From Deltaproteobacteria bacterium (GTDB lineage Bacteria > Myxococcota_A > Polyangia > Polyangiales > JADJMO01): a DNA stretch of 32,051 nt. Positions 1 through 9,025 of this stretch are shown here, one piece after another; position 1 is the first letter of the stretch, and every line of letters begins with the position of its first letter. The position numbers and the translations under genes were made by a program. Where the stretch lies: the NCBI GenBank assembly GCA_025363655.1, contig JANYDK010000030.1, positions 1 through 32,051 of the forward strand, read 5' to 3'. The notes under the pieces are model-generated. The model made no database searches and was not told the origin of the DNA. It saw only the letters and a program-made list of their open reading frames with translations.

Positions 1-686
1 GGATCGCGCCGGCCGAGGCCTATGAAATCCAGGTCACCGCGCAGAAGTGGTCGTGGACCTTCCGCTATCCCGACGGCACCGTTTCGCCGGGCAAGCTCGT
101 CATCCCGCGCGGCAAGCCGATTCGCCTGATCATGAGCTCGACCGACGTCCTCCACTCGTTCTACATCCCCGAGTACCGCATCAAGCGCGACGTCATCCCC
201 GGCCAGTACACGATGATCTGGTTCGAGGCGACCGAGGCGCGCTCGACGGTCATCGAGTGCACCGAGTACTGCGGCGCTCCCGAGAAGGAGAACCTCGAGA
301 AGGCCGGTCACTCCGACATGCTCGCCACCGTGCAGGTGATGGAAGAGCCGCAGTTCGCTGCCTGGCTCGAGACCGGCGGCGACGACGTCAAGCTGCCGCC
401 CGCCGAGGCCGGCAAGCTCGCGTACTCGACCTGGAACTGCAACACCTGCCACACGCTCGACGGCGCTGCTGGCACCGGTCCGACGTTCAAGGGTCTCTTC
501 GGTCGCACCGAAGAGATGAGCGACGGCACCAAAATCAAAGTCGACGAGAACTACCTGCGCGAAAGCATCCTGCAGTCGCAGACCAAGCTGGTGAAAGGCT
601 TCGGTCCCGTGATGCCGGTCTTCCAGGGACAGCTCAAGGACAAGAAGGTCGACGACCTCATCGCCTTCATCAAGGAGCAGAAGTAG
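1..686 (+). CDS. coxB: Cytochrome c oxidase subunit II with fused cytochrome c domain (5' truncated)
   Basis: The reading frame is already open at base 3 and runs to TAG at 684-686, so the N-terminal membrane part is outside the window. The remaining part starts in the CuA cupredoxin domain: the first His ligand is in VLHSFY, the Cys pair in ECTEYC (258-272), then His and Met in GHSDM (306-320). A C-terminal class I cytochrome c domain follows, with heme site CNTCH (about 438-452) and a probable axial Met in GPVMPVF. This fusion is typical of caa3-type oxidases, in which the subunit takes electrons from cytochrome c and passes them through CuA to subunit I. There is a nine-residue insertion between the second CuA Cys and the His. 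An internal ATG at 132 lies inside the CuA domain and is not the true start. It is followed 2 bp later by coxA. Confidence 0.95.
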   Translation, partial: IAPAEAYEIQVTAQKWSWTFRYPDGTVSPGKLVIPRGKPIRLIMSSTDVLHSFYIPEYRIKRDVIPGQYTMIWFEATEARSTVIECTEYCGAPEKENLEKAGHSDMLATVQVMEEPQFAAWLETGGDDVKLPPAEAGKLAYSTWNCNTCHTLDGAAGTGPTFKGLFGRTEEMSDGTKIKVDENYLRESILQSQTKLVKGFGPVMPVFQGQLKDKKVDDLIAFIKEQK

Positions 687-688
687 CC

Positions 689-2317
689 ATGGCTCAAGCA
701 GTCGCCGATCACCTGCCCGAGGCCCCCTCGGGAGGCACGAACTATCTCAACGCCGAGCGTGGCATCTGGTCATGGCTGACCACCGTCGATCACAAGCGGA
801 TCGGCATGATGTACCTGACGAGCACTCTGATAGCGTTCGGGCTCGGTGGGTTCTTCGCCCTCGCGCTCCGCCTCGAGCTGCTCACCCCGCGCAAGACGTA
901 CATGTCCGCGCAGATGTACAACCAGGCCTTCACGCTCCACGGCGCGCTGATGGTCTTCTTGTTCATCATCCCGTCGATCCCGGGCGCGCTCGGCAACTTC
1001 CTCCTGCCGATCATGGTCGGTGCCAAGGACGTCGCCTTCCCCAAGCTCAATCTCTTGAGCCTCTATCTCTATTGGGCGGGCGCGATCTGCTTCCTCAGCT
1101 CGCTCGTGCTCGGAGGCGTCGACACCGGCTGGACGTTCTACACGCCTTACTCGTCGACCACCGGCGGCGCGGTCGTGCTCGTCACGTTCGGCGCTTTCAT
1201 CCTCGGCTTCTCCAGCATCCTCACCGGCCTCAACTTCATCGTCACGCTGCACAAGCTGCGCGCGCCAGGGATGACCTGGTTCAAGATGCCGCTCCTCTTG
1301 TGGGCGATCTACGCGACCGCGGTGGTGCAGATCCTCGCGACCCCGGTGCTCGCGATCACGCTCTTGCTCCTCATCTTCGAGCGCATCGCCCACATCGGCA
1401 TCTTCGATCCAACGCTCGGCGGCGACCCAGTGCTCTTCCAGCACTTCTTCTGGTTCTACAGCCACCCGGCCGTCTACATCATGATTCTGCCTGGAATGGG
1501 CATCATCAGCGACGTCCTCGCGGTGCACGCGAAGCGCACCATCTTCGGCTACAAGGCCATCGCCTTCTCCAGCATCGCCATCGCGCTCCTCGGCTTCCTC
1601 GTGTGGGGTCACCACATGTTCGTCGCCGGTCAGAGCGAGCTCGCCTCGACGATCTTCTCGGCGCTGACGTTCCTCATCGCCATCCCGTCGGGCATCAAGA
1701 TGTTCAACTGGATTTCGACGCTGTGGGGAGGGTCGATTTCGTATCGGCCGCCGATGCTCTTCGTCTTCTCGTTCCTCTTCCAGTTCGCCATCGGCGGCCT
1801 CACCGGCCTCTTCCTCGGCATGCTGGGCGTCGACCTCCACCTCCACGACACGTACTTCGTCGTCGCGCACTTCCACTACGTGATGATGGGCGGCACCGTG
1901 ACCGCGTTCGTCGCCGGCCTCCACCACTGGTGGCCGAAGATGACGGGCCGGATGTACAACGAGAAGCTCGCGACCGTCTCGGCGGCGCTGATCTTCATCG
2001 GGTTCAACACCACCTTCTTCACGCAGTTCATCCTCGGCAGCCGCGGGATGCCGCGCCGCTACTACAACTACCTCGACCAGTTCCAGCCGCTGCACGCGTT
2101 CTCGACGGTCGGCTCGTGGTTCCTCGGCGTCGGCTTCACGCTCACGCTCTACTACTTGCTCGCGTCGCTGAAGAACGGCGCCAAGGCCCCGAAGAATCCG
2201 TGGGGTGGCAAGAGCCTCGAGTGGCAGGCGGACTCGCCGCCGATCACCGAGAACTTCGCGCACACGCCGCACATCACCGACGGTCCCTACGACTTCATGC
2301 CGGGGAGCAAGCACTGA
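689..2317 (+). CDS. coxA: Cytochrome c oxidase subunit I, A2 subtype
   Basis: 542 residues, about 12 membrane segments. This is the catalytic subunit, which reduces oxygen and pumps protons. Heme a ligands are H84 (TLHGAL) and H396, heme a3 ligand is H394 ([11 protein letters not shown]), and CuB ligands are H259, H308 and H309 (WGHH), with the cross-linked Tyr at 263 (HPAVY). K337 in PSGIKMFNW is the K-channel Lys. The usual D-channel Glu of HPEVY is replaced by Ala and preceded by Tyr-Ser (YSHPAV), the signature of A2-type enzymes such as caa3 oxidases. I chose ATG 689 because it follows the coxB stop by 2 bp and gives the expected N-terminus; the frame is open further upstream only as a shadow of coxB. 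coxC begins 1 bp after its stop. Confidence 0.97.
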   Translation: MAQAVADHLPEAPSGGTNYLNAERGIWSWLTTVDHKRIGMMYLTSTLIAFGLGGFFALALRLELLTPRKTYMSAQMYNQAFTLHGALMVFLFIIPSIPGALGNFLLPIMVGAKDVAFPKLNLLSLYLYWAGAICFLSSLVLGGVDTGWTFYTPYSSTTGGAVVLVTFGAFILGFSSILTGLNFIVTLHKLRAPGMTWFKMPLLLWAIYATAVVQILATPVLAITLLLLIFERIAHIGIFDPTLGGDPVLFQHFFWFYSHPAVYIMILPGMGIISDVLAVHAKRTIFGYKAIAFSSIAIALLGFLVWGHHMFVAGQSELASTIFSALTFLIAIPSGIKMFNWISTLWGGSISYRPPMLFVFSFLFQFAIGGLTGLFLGMLGVDLHLHDTYFVVAHFHYVMMGGTVTAFVAGLHHWWPKMTGRMYNEKLATVSAALIFIGFNTTFFTQFILGSRGMPRRYYNYLDQFQPLHAFSTVGSWFLGVGFTLTLYYLLASLKNGAKAPKNPWGGKSLEWQADSPPITENFAHTPHITDGPYDFMPGSKH

Positions 2318-2318
2318 C

Positions 2319-3008
2319 ATGGGCGCCGCAGCTCACGACGATCACGGGCACGACATCCCCGCCACCGGGGACGGGACGCAGTTCTCGGTCGCGCACCACT
2401 TCGACACCGCCGATCAGCAGTTCAACTCCAACAAGATGGGGATTTGGCTCTTCCTCGTCACGGAGATCCTCTTCTTCGGCGGCCTCTTCTGCGCCTTCTT
2501 CATCTTTCGGAGCTGGTACTACGACAGCTTCGTCGAGGCGCATCACCACCTCGATCGCATCATGGGTGGCATCAACACCCTGGTGCTGATCGGCAGCTCG
2601 CTGACGATGGCGCTCGCGGTTCGCGCGGCCCAGCAGGGCAAGCGGCAGCTGGTGGTGCTCCTCCTCGCGATCACGATCCTCTGCGCCTTCGGCTTCCTCG
2701 CGATCAAGTACCTCGAGTACACGCACAAGTTCCACGACGGGCTCCTGCCAGGGAAGTACTTCCACGCGACAGGCTTCAAGAGCCAGCACCCGGGGATGTT
2801 CTTCGCCGTCTATTTCATGATGACGGGCATCCACGGTCTCCACGTGGTCATCGGCATCGGGCTCATCACCTGGATCCTCCTCCGCGCGCAGAACGGTGAG
2901 TTCGGTCCGCGTTACTACGCACCCGTCGAAGGCGTGGGGCTCTACTGGCACCTCGTCGACCTCGTCTGGATCTACCTCTTCCCGCTCCTCTACTTGGTCG
3001 GGGGTTGA
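2319..3008 (+). CDS. coxC: Cytochrome c oxidase subunit III
   Basis: 229 residues with five predicted membrane segments, beginning at KMGIWLFLVTEILFF. This is the short, five-helix subunit III found in many bacterial caa3 oxidases. Family landmarks are the HPGMFF region, the HGLHVVIG segment and the C-terminal YWHLVDLVWIYLFPLLY, all characteristic of COX3. The protein stabilises subunit I and is thought to help proton uptake. The N-terminal about 40 residues are hydrophilic and His/Asp-rich (HDDHGHD). ATG 2319 was chosen because it lies one base after the coxA stop; an open frame upstream is only a shadow of coxA. The stop at 3006-3008 overlaps a possible TTG start of the next gene. Confidence 0.96.
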   Translation: MGAAAHDDHGHDIPATGDGTQFSVAHHFDTADQQFNSNKMGIWLFLVTEILFFGGLFCAFFIFRSWYYDSFVEAHHHLDRIMGGINTLVLIGSSLTMALAVRAAQQGKRQLVVLLLAITILCAFGFLAIKYLEYTHKFHDGLLPGKYFHATGFKSQHPGMFFAVYFMMTGIHGLHVVIGIGLITWILLRAQNGEFGPRYYAPVEGVGLYWHLVDLVWIYLFPLLYLVGG

Positions 3009-3013
3009 AGAAC

Positions 3014-3694
3014 ATGTCATCGGCCGAACACAGCCACTCCGACGCAGGACACGGCGACGCGCACGCCGGTCACGGGCATCACAGGCCCTCGAAGCACGTG
3101 CCGCACGTGCTCCCGCTCAAGACCTATTTCATCTGCTGGGGCGCGCTGATGGTGCTCACCGCCATCACGGTCGGTGCCAGCTACGTCGACTTCGGCGCCG
3201 CCAACCTGATCATCGCGGTCGTCATCGCGACCATCAAGGCCTCGACGGTCGCGCTGATCTTCATGCATCTTCTCTACGACGAGAAGTTCAACGCGATCAT
3301 CATCGCCAGCTCGATCATCTTCCTCGGCATCTTCGTCGGCTTCACGATGAGCGACACCGAGGGGCGTGGTCTCGGCGAGAAGATCCAGGGCGAGCGTCCG
3401 CAGAACATCTCGCAGCCGTTCGAGCGCACGCACCACGATCAGGTGCTCGTCGACACGTGGGCCCCCAAGGGCTCGACTTCGGCGATGACGGGTCCGCCCG
3501 GCGTCATTCCGCCGAAGCCGTCCGCCTCGGTCGATCCGGTGCCCGTGCCCGTGCCGGTTCCGGCCTCTGCGGCGCCCTCGGATTCGGCGGCTCCTGCTCC
3601 GGAAGGCTCGGTTGCTCCTGCTCCGTCGGCATCGGCTGCACCGAGCGGTTCGGTGAAGCCGGCCCCCTCGACGAAGCCCGACAAGAACCCCTGA
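3014..3694 (+). CDS. coxD: Cytochrome c oxidase subunit IV-like membrane protein with Pro/Ala/Ser tail
   Basis: 226 residues from ATG 3014; a TTG at 3005, overlapping the coxC stop, is an alternative start giving three more residues. A His-rich N-terminus (HSHSDAGHGDAHAGHGHH) is followed by three membrane segments at about residues 38-110, matching the small prokaryotic subunit IV of caa3/bo-type oxidases, including the FMHLLYDEKFN loop. The family is usually about 100 residues. Here about 110 extra residues follow, ending in a low-complexity Pro/Val/Ala/Ser stretch (3520-3690, PVPVPVPVP then SAAP/SVAP units). The tail is probably a disordered extension; its role is unknown. This is the last gene of the oxidase operon before a terminator. 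Confidence 0.88.
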   Translation: MSSAEHSHSDAGHGDAHAGHGHHRPSKHVPHVLPLKTYFICWGALMVLTAITVGASYVDFGAANLIIAVVIATIKASTVALIFMHLLYDEKFNAIIIASSIIFLGIFVGFTMSDTEGRGLGEKIQGERPQNISQPFERTHHDQVLVDTWAPKGSTSAMTGPPGVIPPKPSASVDPVPVPVPVPASAAPSDSAAPAPEGSVAPAPSASAAPSGSVKPAPSTKPDKNP

Positions 3695-3718
3695 GTCGCG
3701 CTGTCACCGTCGACCTCC

Positions 3719-3752
3719 AGCCCCGCGATCGGCCCTGATCGCGGGGCTTTCT
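3719..3752 (+). terminator. Intrinsic terminator of the oxidase operon
   Basis: A perfect 12-bp stem, AGCCCCGCGATC (3719-3730) and GATCGCGGGGCT (3737-3748), with a 6-nt loop and a short T-rich end (CTTTCTC). It lies 25 bp after the subunit IV stop and before regB. The T tract is short, as is common at high G+C. Confidence 0.85.
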
Positions 3753-3813
3753 CGTGTGTACTGGCTTCGCCGCGCCACTTGCCCCACATTGGGCGCGAGC
3801 GCGGGTAGGCACG

Positions 3814-5175
3814 ATGTTCGAGAGGCTGAACGAAGCGCAGGGCGTGTGGTTGGCAGGACGACGAACGTCCTTCCTCCGGCCGACCACGCCCATCGATTGG
3901 CTCATCGGCCTGCGATGGATCGCTGCCTTCGGGATGCTCGCGACGGTGGTCGTGGCGCAGCGGCTGGTGCGTGGGCTCCAGCTCGCGCCGCTGGTGTTGG
4001 TGATCGCCGGCATCAGCGCGGTGAATCTCTTCGTCACGCTCCTGCCGTCTCGCAGTCGACCGATGGTGTCCCGGCAGCTCTCCTTCGACACGCTCACGCT
4101 CGGCGCAGTGCTCTGGCTCGCGGGCGGCGTCGGCAATCCGTTCGCCGTCTTTCTCACGTTCCAAGTCGCGCTCGCGGCGGTGCTCACCGATGGCACGACG
4201 ACCTTGCGGCAGGCGCTCCTCGTCGTCGGCGTCTCGGCGGTGCTCTTCTATGCGCCGCCGATTCCTTGGAGCACGTGCGTCGTCGCCGAGGACGTGGTTC
4301 GTCGTCTCGGGCAGGGCGCTGCGTTGGTCGGCGTGGCCGCGTTCGTCGGCGTGCCGGCGTACGAGTATCGTCAGCGGCTCGACACGCTCCGTGAAGAGCG
4401 GGCGAAGAACGAACGGCTCGCGGTGCTCGGTCGCGTCGCGGGTGGCATGGCCCACGAGATCAACACGCCGCTCGCCACCATCCTCGTCGCCGGTGACGAA
4501 CTGCGCGACGTCGGTGAGACGAGTCACCAACTGGAGGTCGCCAGGCTGGCAGAGGTCATCGTCCAGGAGGCGCAGAGGGCGAGCGACGTCATCGCCATGT
4601 TGCGGGGGCAAATTCGCGCGGCGCGAATGTCCGAGCCGATCGACGTCGAGGCGATGCTGCGCGACCTCGTCCCCCGCGAGCTCGACGCGCTCCACTTCTC
4701 GGGCACGCGGGTCATCAACGCCGAGCCCGATCTCCACGCCTGGGGCGTGCCCGCCGCGATTCGTCAGATCCTCTGGAACGTCCTGAAAAATGCGGTGGAA
4801 GCCACCTCGAGCGCCTCCGGGGCGCGCATCGTCTTGAGCGCGCACGAGCAGGGCGATCGGGTGAACATCGTCCTTCGCGACAACGGCGTCGGCATCGACA
4901 GCGCGCAGCTCGCGCATCTCGGGGAGCCCTTCATCACCACCAAAGAGACGTCGGGAGGGACGGGGCTCGGGCTCTACGTCTCGGGGATCCTCGCCGAGCA
5001 GATGGGGGCTACACTGCACGTCGAGGGCGGCGATGGTGCCGAGACGCGGGTGACGCTCAGCTTGCAGAACGCGCGAGGCGCCGAGGCCGTGCCTCGCTCG
5101 CATCGCTCGAGCAAGGCGCCGGAAGCGCCGCGAGACGACGGCAAGCGCATCCATCGCACAGGAGACGAGGCATGA
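3814..5175 (+). CDS. regB: RegB/PrrB/ActS-like redox sensor histidine kinase
   Basis: 453 residues from ATG 3814; an in-frame GTG at 3754 is possible but lies against the terminator. The N-terminal about 180 residues form some six membrane segments and contain GGVGNPF (residues 104-110), an exact match to the GGxxNPF quinone-binding heptad that defines RegB/PrrB sensors. The dimerisation H-box is GGMAHEINTPLATI with the phospho-acceptor at H214. The ATPase domain follows, with an N-box (ILWNVLKNAVEA), DNGVGI and GGTGLGL. The only Cys is near the last membrane segment (WSTC), so the redox-active Cys reported in the cytosolic part of Rhodobacter RegB is absent. The stop overlaps the regulator start by 4 bp (ATGA), so the two are translationally coupled. 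The position beside the caa3 operon suggests respiratory control (inference). Confidence 0.88.
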   Translation: MFERLNEAQGVWLAGRRTSFLRPTTPIDWLIGLRWIAAFGMLATVVVAQRLVRGLQLAPLVLVIAGISAVNLFVTLLPSRSRPMVSRQLSFDTLTLGAVLWLAGGVGNPFAVFLTFQVALAAVLTDGTTTLRQALLVVGVSAVLFYAPPIPWSTCVVAEDVVRRLGQGAALVGVAAFVGVPAYEYRQRLDTLREERAKNERLAVLGRVAGGMAHEINTPLATILVAGDELRDVGETSHQLEVARLAEVIVQEAQRASDVIAMLRGQIRAARMSEPIDVEAMLRDLVPRELDALHFSGTRVINAEPDLHAWGVPAAIRQILWNVLKNAVEATSSASGARIVLSAHEQGDRVNIVLRDNGVGIDSAQLAHLGEPFITTKETSGGTGLGLYVSGILAEQMGATLHVEGGDGAETRVTLSLQNARGAEAVPRSHRSSKAPEAPRDDGKRIHRTGDEA

Positions 5176-5708
5176 AAATCTTCGAGACCGCGCTCCTCGT
5201 CGACGACGACCACGCGTTCCGCACCACGCTCCAGGCTGCCCTCCGTCGGCGCGGCATCAACACCCGCACGGCGGCTACCGTCGAAGAGGGGCACATCCTC
5301 CTCGAGGAGCAACCCGTCGATCTGGTGATCCTCGACTATCGCCTCCCGCAGGGCGACGGCATCAGCGGGCTCGATCGCTATCGCCGTGCCTGTCCCGAGG
5401 CGGTCATCATCATGCTCACCGGCTTCGGCGACATTCCACTGGCGGTCGAGGCCGTGCGACGCGGCGCCGACTTGTTCCTCACGAAGCCGATCGAGGTCGA
5501 CCGGCTCCTTCGCGACGCCGAGCAAGCGCGCGCCGAGCAGCGGTCGAGTCATCTCCCGGGGCCGACGACGACGCTCAACCTCGACGTCGTCGAGCGCGAC
5601 ACCATCGCCGCAGCGATGCATCAATCAGGGGGCATCGTCGCCCGCGCGGCCAAACTCCTCGGCATCGACCGACGCACTCTGCAGCGGAAATTGCGTCGTC
5701 CGGAATAG
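5172..5708 (+). CDS. regA: RegA/PrrA/ActR-like response regulator
   Basis: 178 residues, the usual length for RegA/PrrA. The receiver domain has its acidic pocket at D11-D13, phospho-acceptor D55 (LVILDYRLPQGDG), a conserved Thr in MLTGFGD and K105 (LTKP). A Pro-containing linker leads to a Fis-type helix-turn-helix (about residues 135-178), ending in the family signature DRRTLQRKLRR. Members activate or repress respiratory, carbon and nitrogen genes according to redox state. It is coupled to the sensor upstream (4-bp overlap). Likely targets, by position, include the oxidase operon; no binding site was identified. Confidence 0.9.
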   Translation: MKIFETALLVDDDHAFRTTLQAALRRRGINTRTAATVEEGHILLEEQPVDLVILDYRLPQGDGISGLDRYRRACPEAVIIMLTGFGDIPLAVEAVRRGADLFLTKPIEVDRLLRDAEQARAEQRSSHLPGPTTTLNLDVVERDTIAAAMHQSGGIVARAAKLLGIDRRTLQRKLRRPE

Positions 5709-5722
5709 TTTGCATACCATGG

Positions 5723-7165
5723 TTATGGTTTGCCTCCGGCCACGTGCAGGCCGTCGTCGGTGATGCCGGTGAAGGCGTCGACCGAGGCGAGCCCGAGCCA
5801 CTTGTCGCTCGCGGGCGTGAGGAAGACCGCGACATAGATCCACTCGTCGAGGCCGGCGAAGGTGCGCAGGTCGGGCATGCCTTCGGAGGGTGCGACTGCG
5901 TGCGCCATCGCGTCGTGGATGGCGCCGTGGAAGACGTACTCGTTGCGCGTGCCTTCGTCGGCGAGCGTCCGTTCGAGTCCGGCGATGCGCGCGTCGATCG
6001 CCGAAGGGTCGATGGGGCTCGCCTTCGCGCCATGAAAATCGAGCGGACGCTGGAGGCTGGCGAGCGTCTTGGTCTCGCTCGAGACCCGGCCATCGGCGAG
6101 ATGAAGGATGCCGATCTGCGACCAGCGCACGAGATCGAACGGCTCCTTGGTGAGCTGCAGACGAGGTTGCCACGCTTGCACCACCGGGCGTTCGACCTTC
6201 GCCTTGGTCATCGTCATCTCGCCGACGTAGAGCGCGGGGAGTCCTACGGGTTGGAATCCGAGAGGGCCACCGAAGGCGACCAGCGACGTGCCCTCGGTCG
6301 GCAGCGGCGGGAGGGGCGCGGCGTCGGCCTGCTTCTTCTCCAAGCCGGCGCTGACGAGGTCCTTGTGCCACGCCTCGGTGAGGGTCGTCACGGCCTTCTC
6401 GTGGTAGGCGGCGATCGCCAGATGCTGGGCTTCGTCGCTGAGCCCACCGCTCGAACGCGCGACGGCGAGCGAGGCCTCGAGCGCGCGACGAAAGGCGCCG
6501 GGACCATAGAGACCAGGGATCGCATCGACCGGGCGACCTCGCGAATCGAGCACGAAATGCAGGCTATTTCCCGTCACCGTGCGCTCGAGGGTGCGACCGT
6601 CGCCGTAGTCGACCGTCAGCTTCGGCACCGGCCGCTCGCTGCTCCAGTGGAGCACGTAGCTCTCGGCGAGCCACTTCGAGAGGGCAGGGTCGGCATAGAG
6701 CGCGAGACGAAAGAGCCGACTGTTGGCGCAGCTCAGCTCTTCGTCGAGACGACCGAGCAGACGAAGGGAGAGAATCGGCTTGCCGCTCGACTTCGCGGCG
6801 GCCTCGGCGCTCTCGAGATCGGTGTACCAGTAGAGGCGCGAGAGCCACGCGTCGCGCTGTGCGGCTACTTGATCGATCGCGCTGCGCAGCTGGAGAATCT
6901 TCGCCTGCTCGGCTCCACCCGCGAGGGCCGAATCGTAGTCAGCGAGGATGCGGGAGAGACCTTCCGGGCCACGTGCGCGAAGGAGGCTGACGCGGGCGGC
7001 GAGTGCTGCGTCGTCGAGCTTGGCCGAGGAGACTTCGAGCGCGACGGCGTCGACGTCCTTGGCCGTACCCGAAGCCGGCCCTGCCATGGGAACGGCGCAC
7101 CCTCCCGAGAGACCCGCAAGACCGACGAGACCCAAGAGACCGAGGAAGCTCGCGAGTGTTTGCAT
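5723..7165 (-). CDS. Exported thioredoxin-fold protein, probable lipoprotein
   Basis: 480 residues. The N-terminus is a hydrophobic signal (LASFLGLLGLVGLAGLSGGC) whose Cys could be lipidated, though SGGC is a loose lipobox. Residues of about 110-250 look like a thioredoxin-like domain of the DUF255/thioredoxin_7 sort: YWYTDLESAEAAAKSSGKP, then strands, and FVLDSRGRPVDAIPGLYGP where a cis-Pro loop is expected. The usual CxxC is lost; one Cys remains (LSCANSR), so ordinary disulfide exchange is doubtful. The remaining about 230 residues match nothing I recognise. The gene is on the same strand as the two-component pair upstream and 75 bp beyond it, so it may be in the same transcript. It converges on regA with only 14 bp between stops. 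No clear ribosome site is visible. Confidence 0.7.
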   Translation of the reverse strand: MQTLASFLGLLGLVGLAGLSGGCAVPMAGPASGTAKDVDAVALEVSSAKLDDAALAARVSLLRARGPEGLSRILADYDSALAGGAEQAKILQLRSAIDQVAAQRDAWLSRLYWYTDLESAEAAAKSSGKPILSLRLLGRLDEELSCANSRLFRLALYADPALSKWLAESYVLHWSSERPVPKLTVDYGDGRTLERTVTGNSLHFVLDSRGRPVDAIPGLYGPGAFRRALEASLAVARSSGGLSDEAQHLAIAAYHEKAVTTLTEAWHKDLVSAGLEKKQADAAPLPPLPTEGTSLVAFGGPLGFQPVGLPALYVGEMTMTKAKVERPVVQAWQPRLQLTKEPFDLVRWSQIGILHLADGRVSSETKTLASLQRPLDFHGAKASPIDPSAIDARIAGLERTLADEGTRNEYVFHGAIHDAMAHAVAPSEGMPDLRTFAGLDEWIYVAVFLTPASDKWLGLASVDAFTGITDDGLHVAGGKP

Positions 7166-7240
7166 GACATGAGCATGCGGCGCGGAGGCCTTCGGTGCGG
7201 TAAGGAGTCAGTAAAGAATTCGCGTAAAATACCGGCAAAA

Positions 7241-9019
7241 TCACGCGCTCGCGGCGGGGCGTAGCGGGAGCGAGACGACGAAGCGGGCGCCGCGCGGCGT
7301 GACATGCTCATGGAGCAAATCCCCGCCATGCGCGACGGCGAGCGCGCGGCTGATCGAGAGACCTAGCCCGATGCCTGCAGGGCCGTCGTCGCGTGTCCCG
7401 CGAGAGAAGGCGTCGAAGAGCGTGCGCGCGAACCCCGCGTCGATGCCGGCGCCGTGATCTTCCACGAAGAGCTGTGCCGAGGTCTTGGTGACCGCGACGC
7501 CGATGCGAATCGCTCGATCGGTCTCCTCACGCGTGTACTTCTCGGCGTTGTCGACGAGGTTCTGCAGCATCTGGAAGAGCGCGTCGGCGTCGAAGGGGAC
7601 GATGAGCTCGTCGGTCTCGACGTCGAGCTCGAAGCTCGCGCCGGCCGCTTCGATGGCGGGGCGGAGGCGCTCGGTGGTTTCGAAGAGCCAGGCGACGAGA
7701 TCGCGGGACTCGGGCTTCACGCGGAGGGCGCCGCGTTCGAGCTGGCTGAAGCCGAGGACGTTGGTGACGACACGTCCAAGGCGCGCTGCCTCCTCGCTGA
7801 TGCGCCTGGCGTAGGTGTGCGTCTGCGCCGGATCGCCGAGGCCGCCTTCGAGCATCTCGCCATAGAGCCGGAGTCCCGCGAGCGGCGTGCGCAGCTCGTG
7901 CGCCGCGGAGGCTGCGAATTGCGAGCGTTGGCGCGCCAGACGTTCGGCTTGGGCGACGACCGCGAGGACGAGCGCGCCGGCGCAGAGCGCAGCGGTGGCG
8001 ATGGGGAGATAGCGGACGAGGAACTCGCGCAGCAGATCGGCGCGCTCGGTGTCGAGTGAGCGAGGATCGACTGGAGGCACCTCGACCGAGAGCGAACCTT
8101 GCGTCAGCGGCAAGACGATGTCGGCCTCGCCTTGCCCCGGAGAGAGCGAAGTGACGAGCTGCGCGCCCTCGAGACCGAGCGAGCGCTCGAGGGCATCGAC
8201 CGCGATGAGAATGCCCTGCGTCACCTTGCCTGCCGGCGTCGTCACCCGACGGAGCGTGAAGAGCCGCGGCACGCCGCCGATCGAGACCACCGCCCAACGA
8301 AGCGGCTCGATGGTGATGAGCACGGTGCCCGGATTCGCCGTCAGGCCGCTCGGATAACCGCTCTCGGGCTTGCCGCCCTTGCTGTTGCCCTTGAGGTTGT
8401 TCTTGAGGCTGCCGTAGATCTCGTTGGCGTTGGCGTTCTGTTGCCAATCGGAGTTGTCGAGCACCTGCTTCGTCTGTTGACCGAAGAACGTCGACTTCGC
8501 CGAGATGGCCACGACGTCGACCTCGGGCGCGTCGACCGCGGCGGCCTCGAGCAGCCGCGCGGAGGGCGCGAGCAGATCGCGGAGACGATGGCCCGCGTCG
8601 GCCGTCTCGCCGTGCGAGAGATCATCGACCTCCCCGTTGTAGGTCGGCACGCTGAGCGCACCGGACGCGTCGACCTGGAAATAGCTGGCGATCAGCGGAT
8701 CGGCGGCGCCGTGGGCGAGGGGCGAGGGGGTGATGGACGCGCCGAGATCGGCGCCCATCGGGTCGTGATAGAGACTTTGATAATGAAAATATGGACGTCG
8801 GGTCTCGACGTCACGGAGCGCGGAGAGACGCACCATCACCCGTCCGCCGAGGGAGCGCGCCTCCAGTCGCCGCGCATCCTCGGCGCGGGCGGCGAGCGCG
8901 CTCTGCGCTTTGTGCACGGCGCTGAGGCCGGTGACGAGCCAGGCCGCGAGCGGTACCAAGAGGCCGACCACCAGGAGCAGCGCCGCGACGACGAAGCGGG
9001 AGCGTCTCGCCATGGTCAC
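7241..9019 (-). CDS. Sensor histidine kinase, two membrane spans with large periplasmic domain
   Basis: 592 residues from GTG 9019; ATG 9013 is an alternative start two codons in. The first membrane span is at residues 9-31. A periplasmic region of about 300 residues follows with no domain I recognise, then a second span at 338-356. The HisKA H-box is AASAAHELRTPLAGL with the phosphorylated His at 374. The ATPase domain shows MLQNLVDNAEKY (N-box), VEDHGAGI, a DAFSRG box and GIGLGLSIS. The gene lies 6-12 bp downstream of the OmpR-type regulator and surely forms its partner. The signal sensed cannot be told from sequence. Confidence 0.92.
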   Translation of the reverse strand: MTMARRSRFVVAALLLVVGLLVPLAAWLVTGLSAVHKAQSALAARAEDARRLEARSLGGRVMVRLSALRDVETRRPYFHYQSLYHDPMGADLGASITPSPLAHGAADPLIASYFQVDASGALSVPTYNGEVDDLSHGETADAGHRLRDLLAPSARLLEAAAVDAPEVDVVAISAKSTFFGQQTKQVLDNSDWQQNANANEIYGSLKNNLKGNSKGGKPESGYPSGLTANPGTVLITIEPLRWAVVSIGGVPRLFTLRRVTTPAGKVTQGILIAVDALERSLGLEGAQLVTSLSPGQGEADIVLPLTQGSLSVEVPPVDPRSLDTERADLLREFLVRYLPIATAALCAGALVLAVVAQAERLARQRSQFAASAAHELRTPLAGLRLYGEMLEGGLGDPAQTHTYARRISEEAARLGRVVTNVLGFSQLERGALRVKPESRDLVAWLFETTERLRPAIEAAGASFELDVETDELIVPFDADALFQMLQNLVDNAEKYTREETDRAIRIGVAVTKTSAQLFVEDHGAGIDAGFARTLFDAFSRGTRDDGPAGIGLGLSISRALAVAHGGDLLHEHVTPRGARFVVSLPLRPAASA

Positions 9020-9025
9020 CGAAGC

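Noticed and set aside
770-2320. Long open frame on the minus strand opposite coxA (516 codons)
   Set aside because: Composition is Arg/Glu/Asp-rich with no recognisable domain; it is the usual antisense shadow of a high-G+C gene whose plus-strand protein is certain.
3439-5154. Long minus-strand frame opposite subunit IV and regB (571 codons)
   Set aside because: Arg/Asp/His-rich shadow; the plus strand carries motif-complete genes across the same bases.
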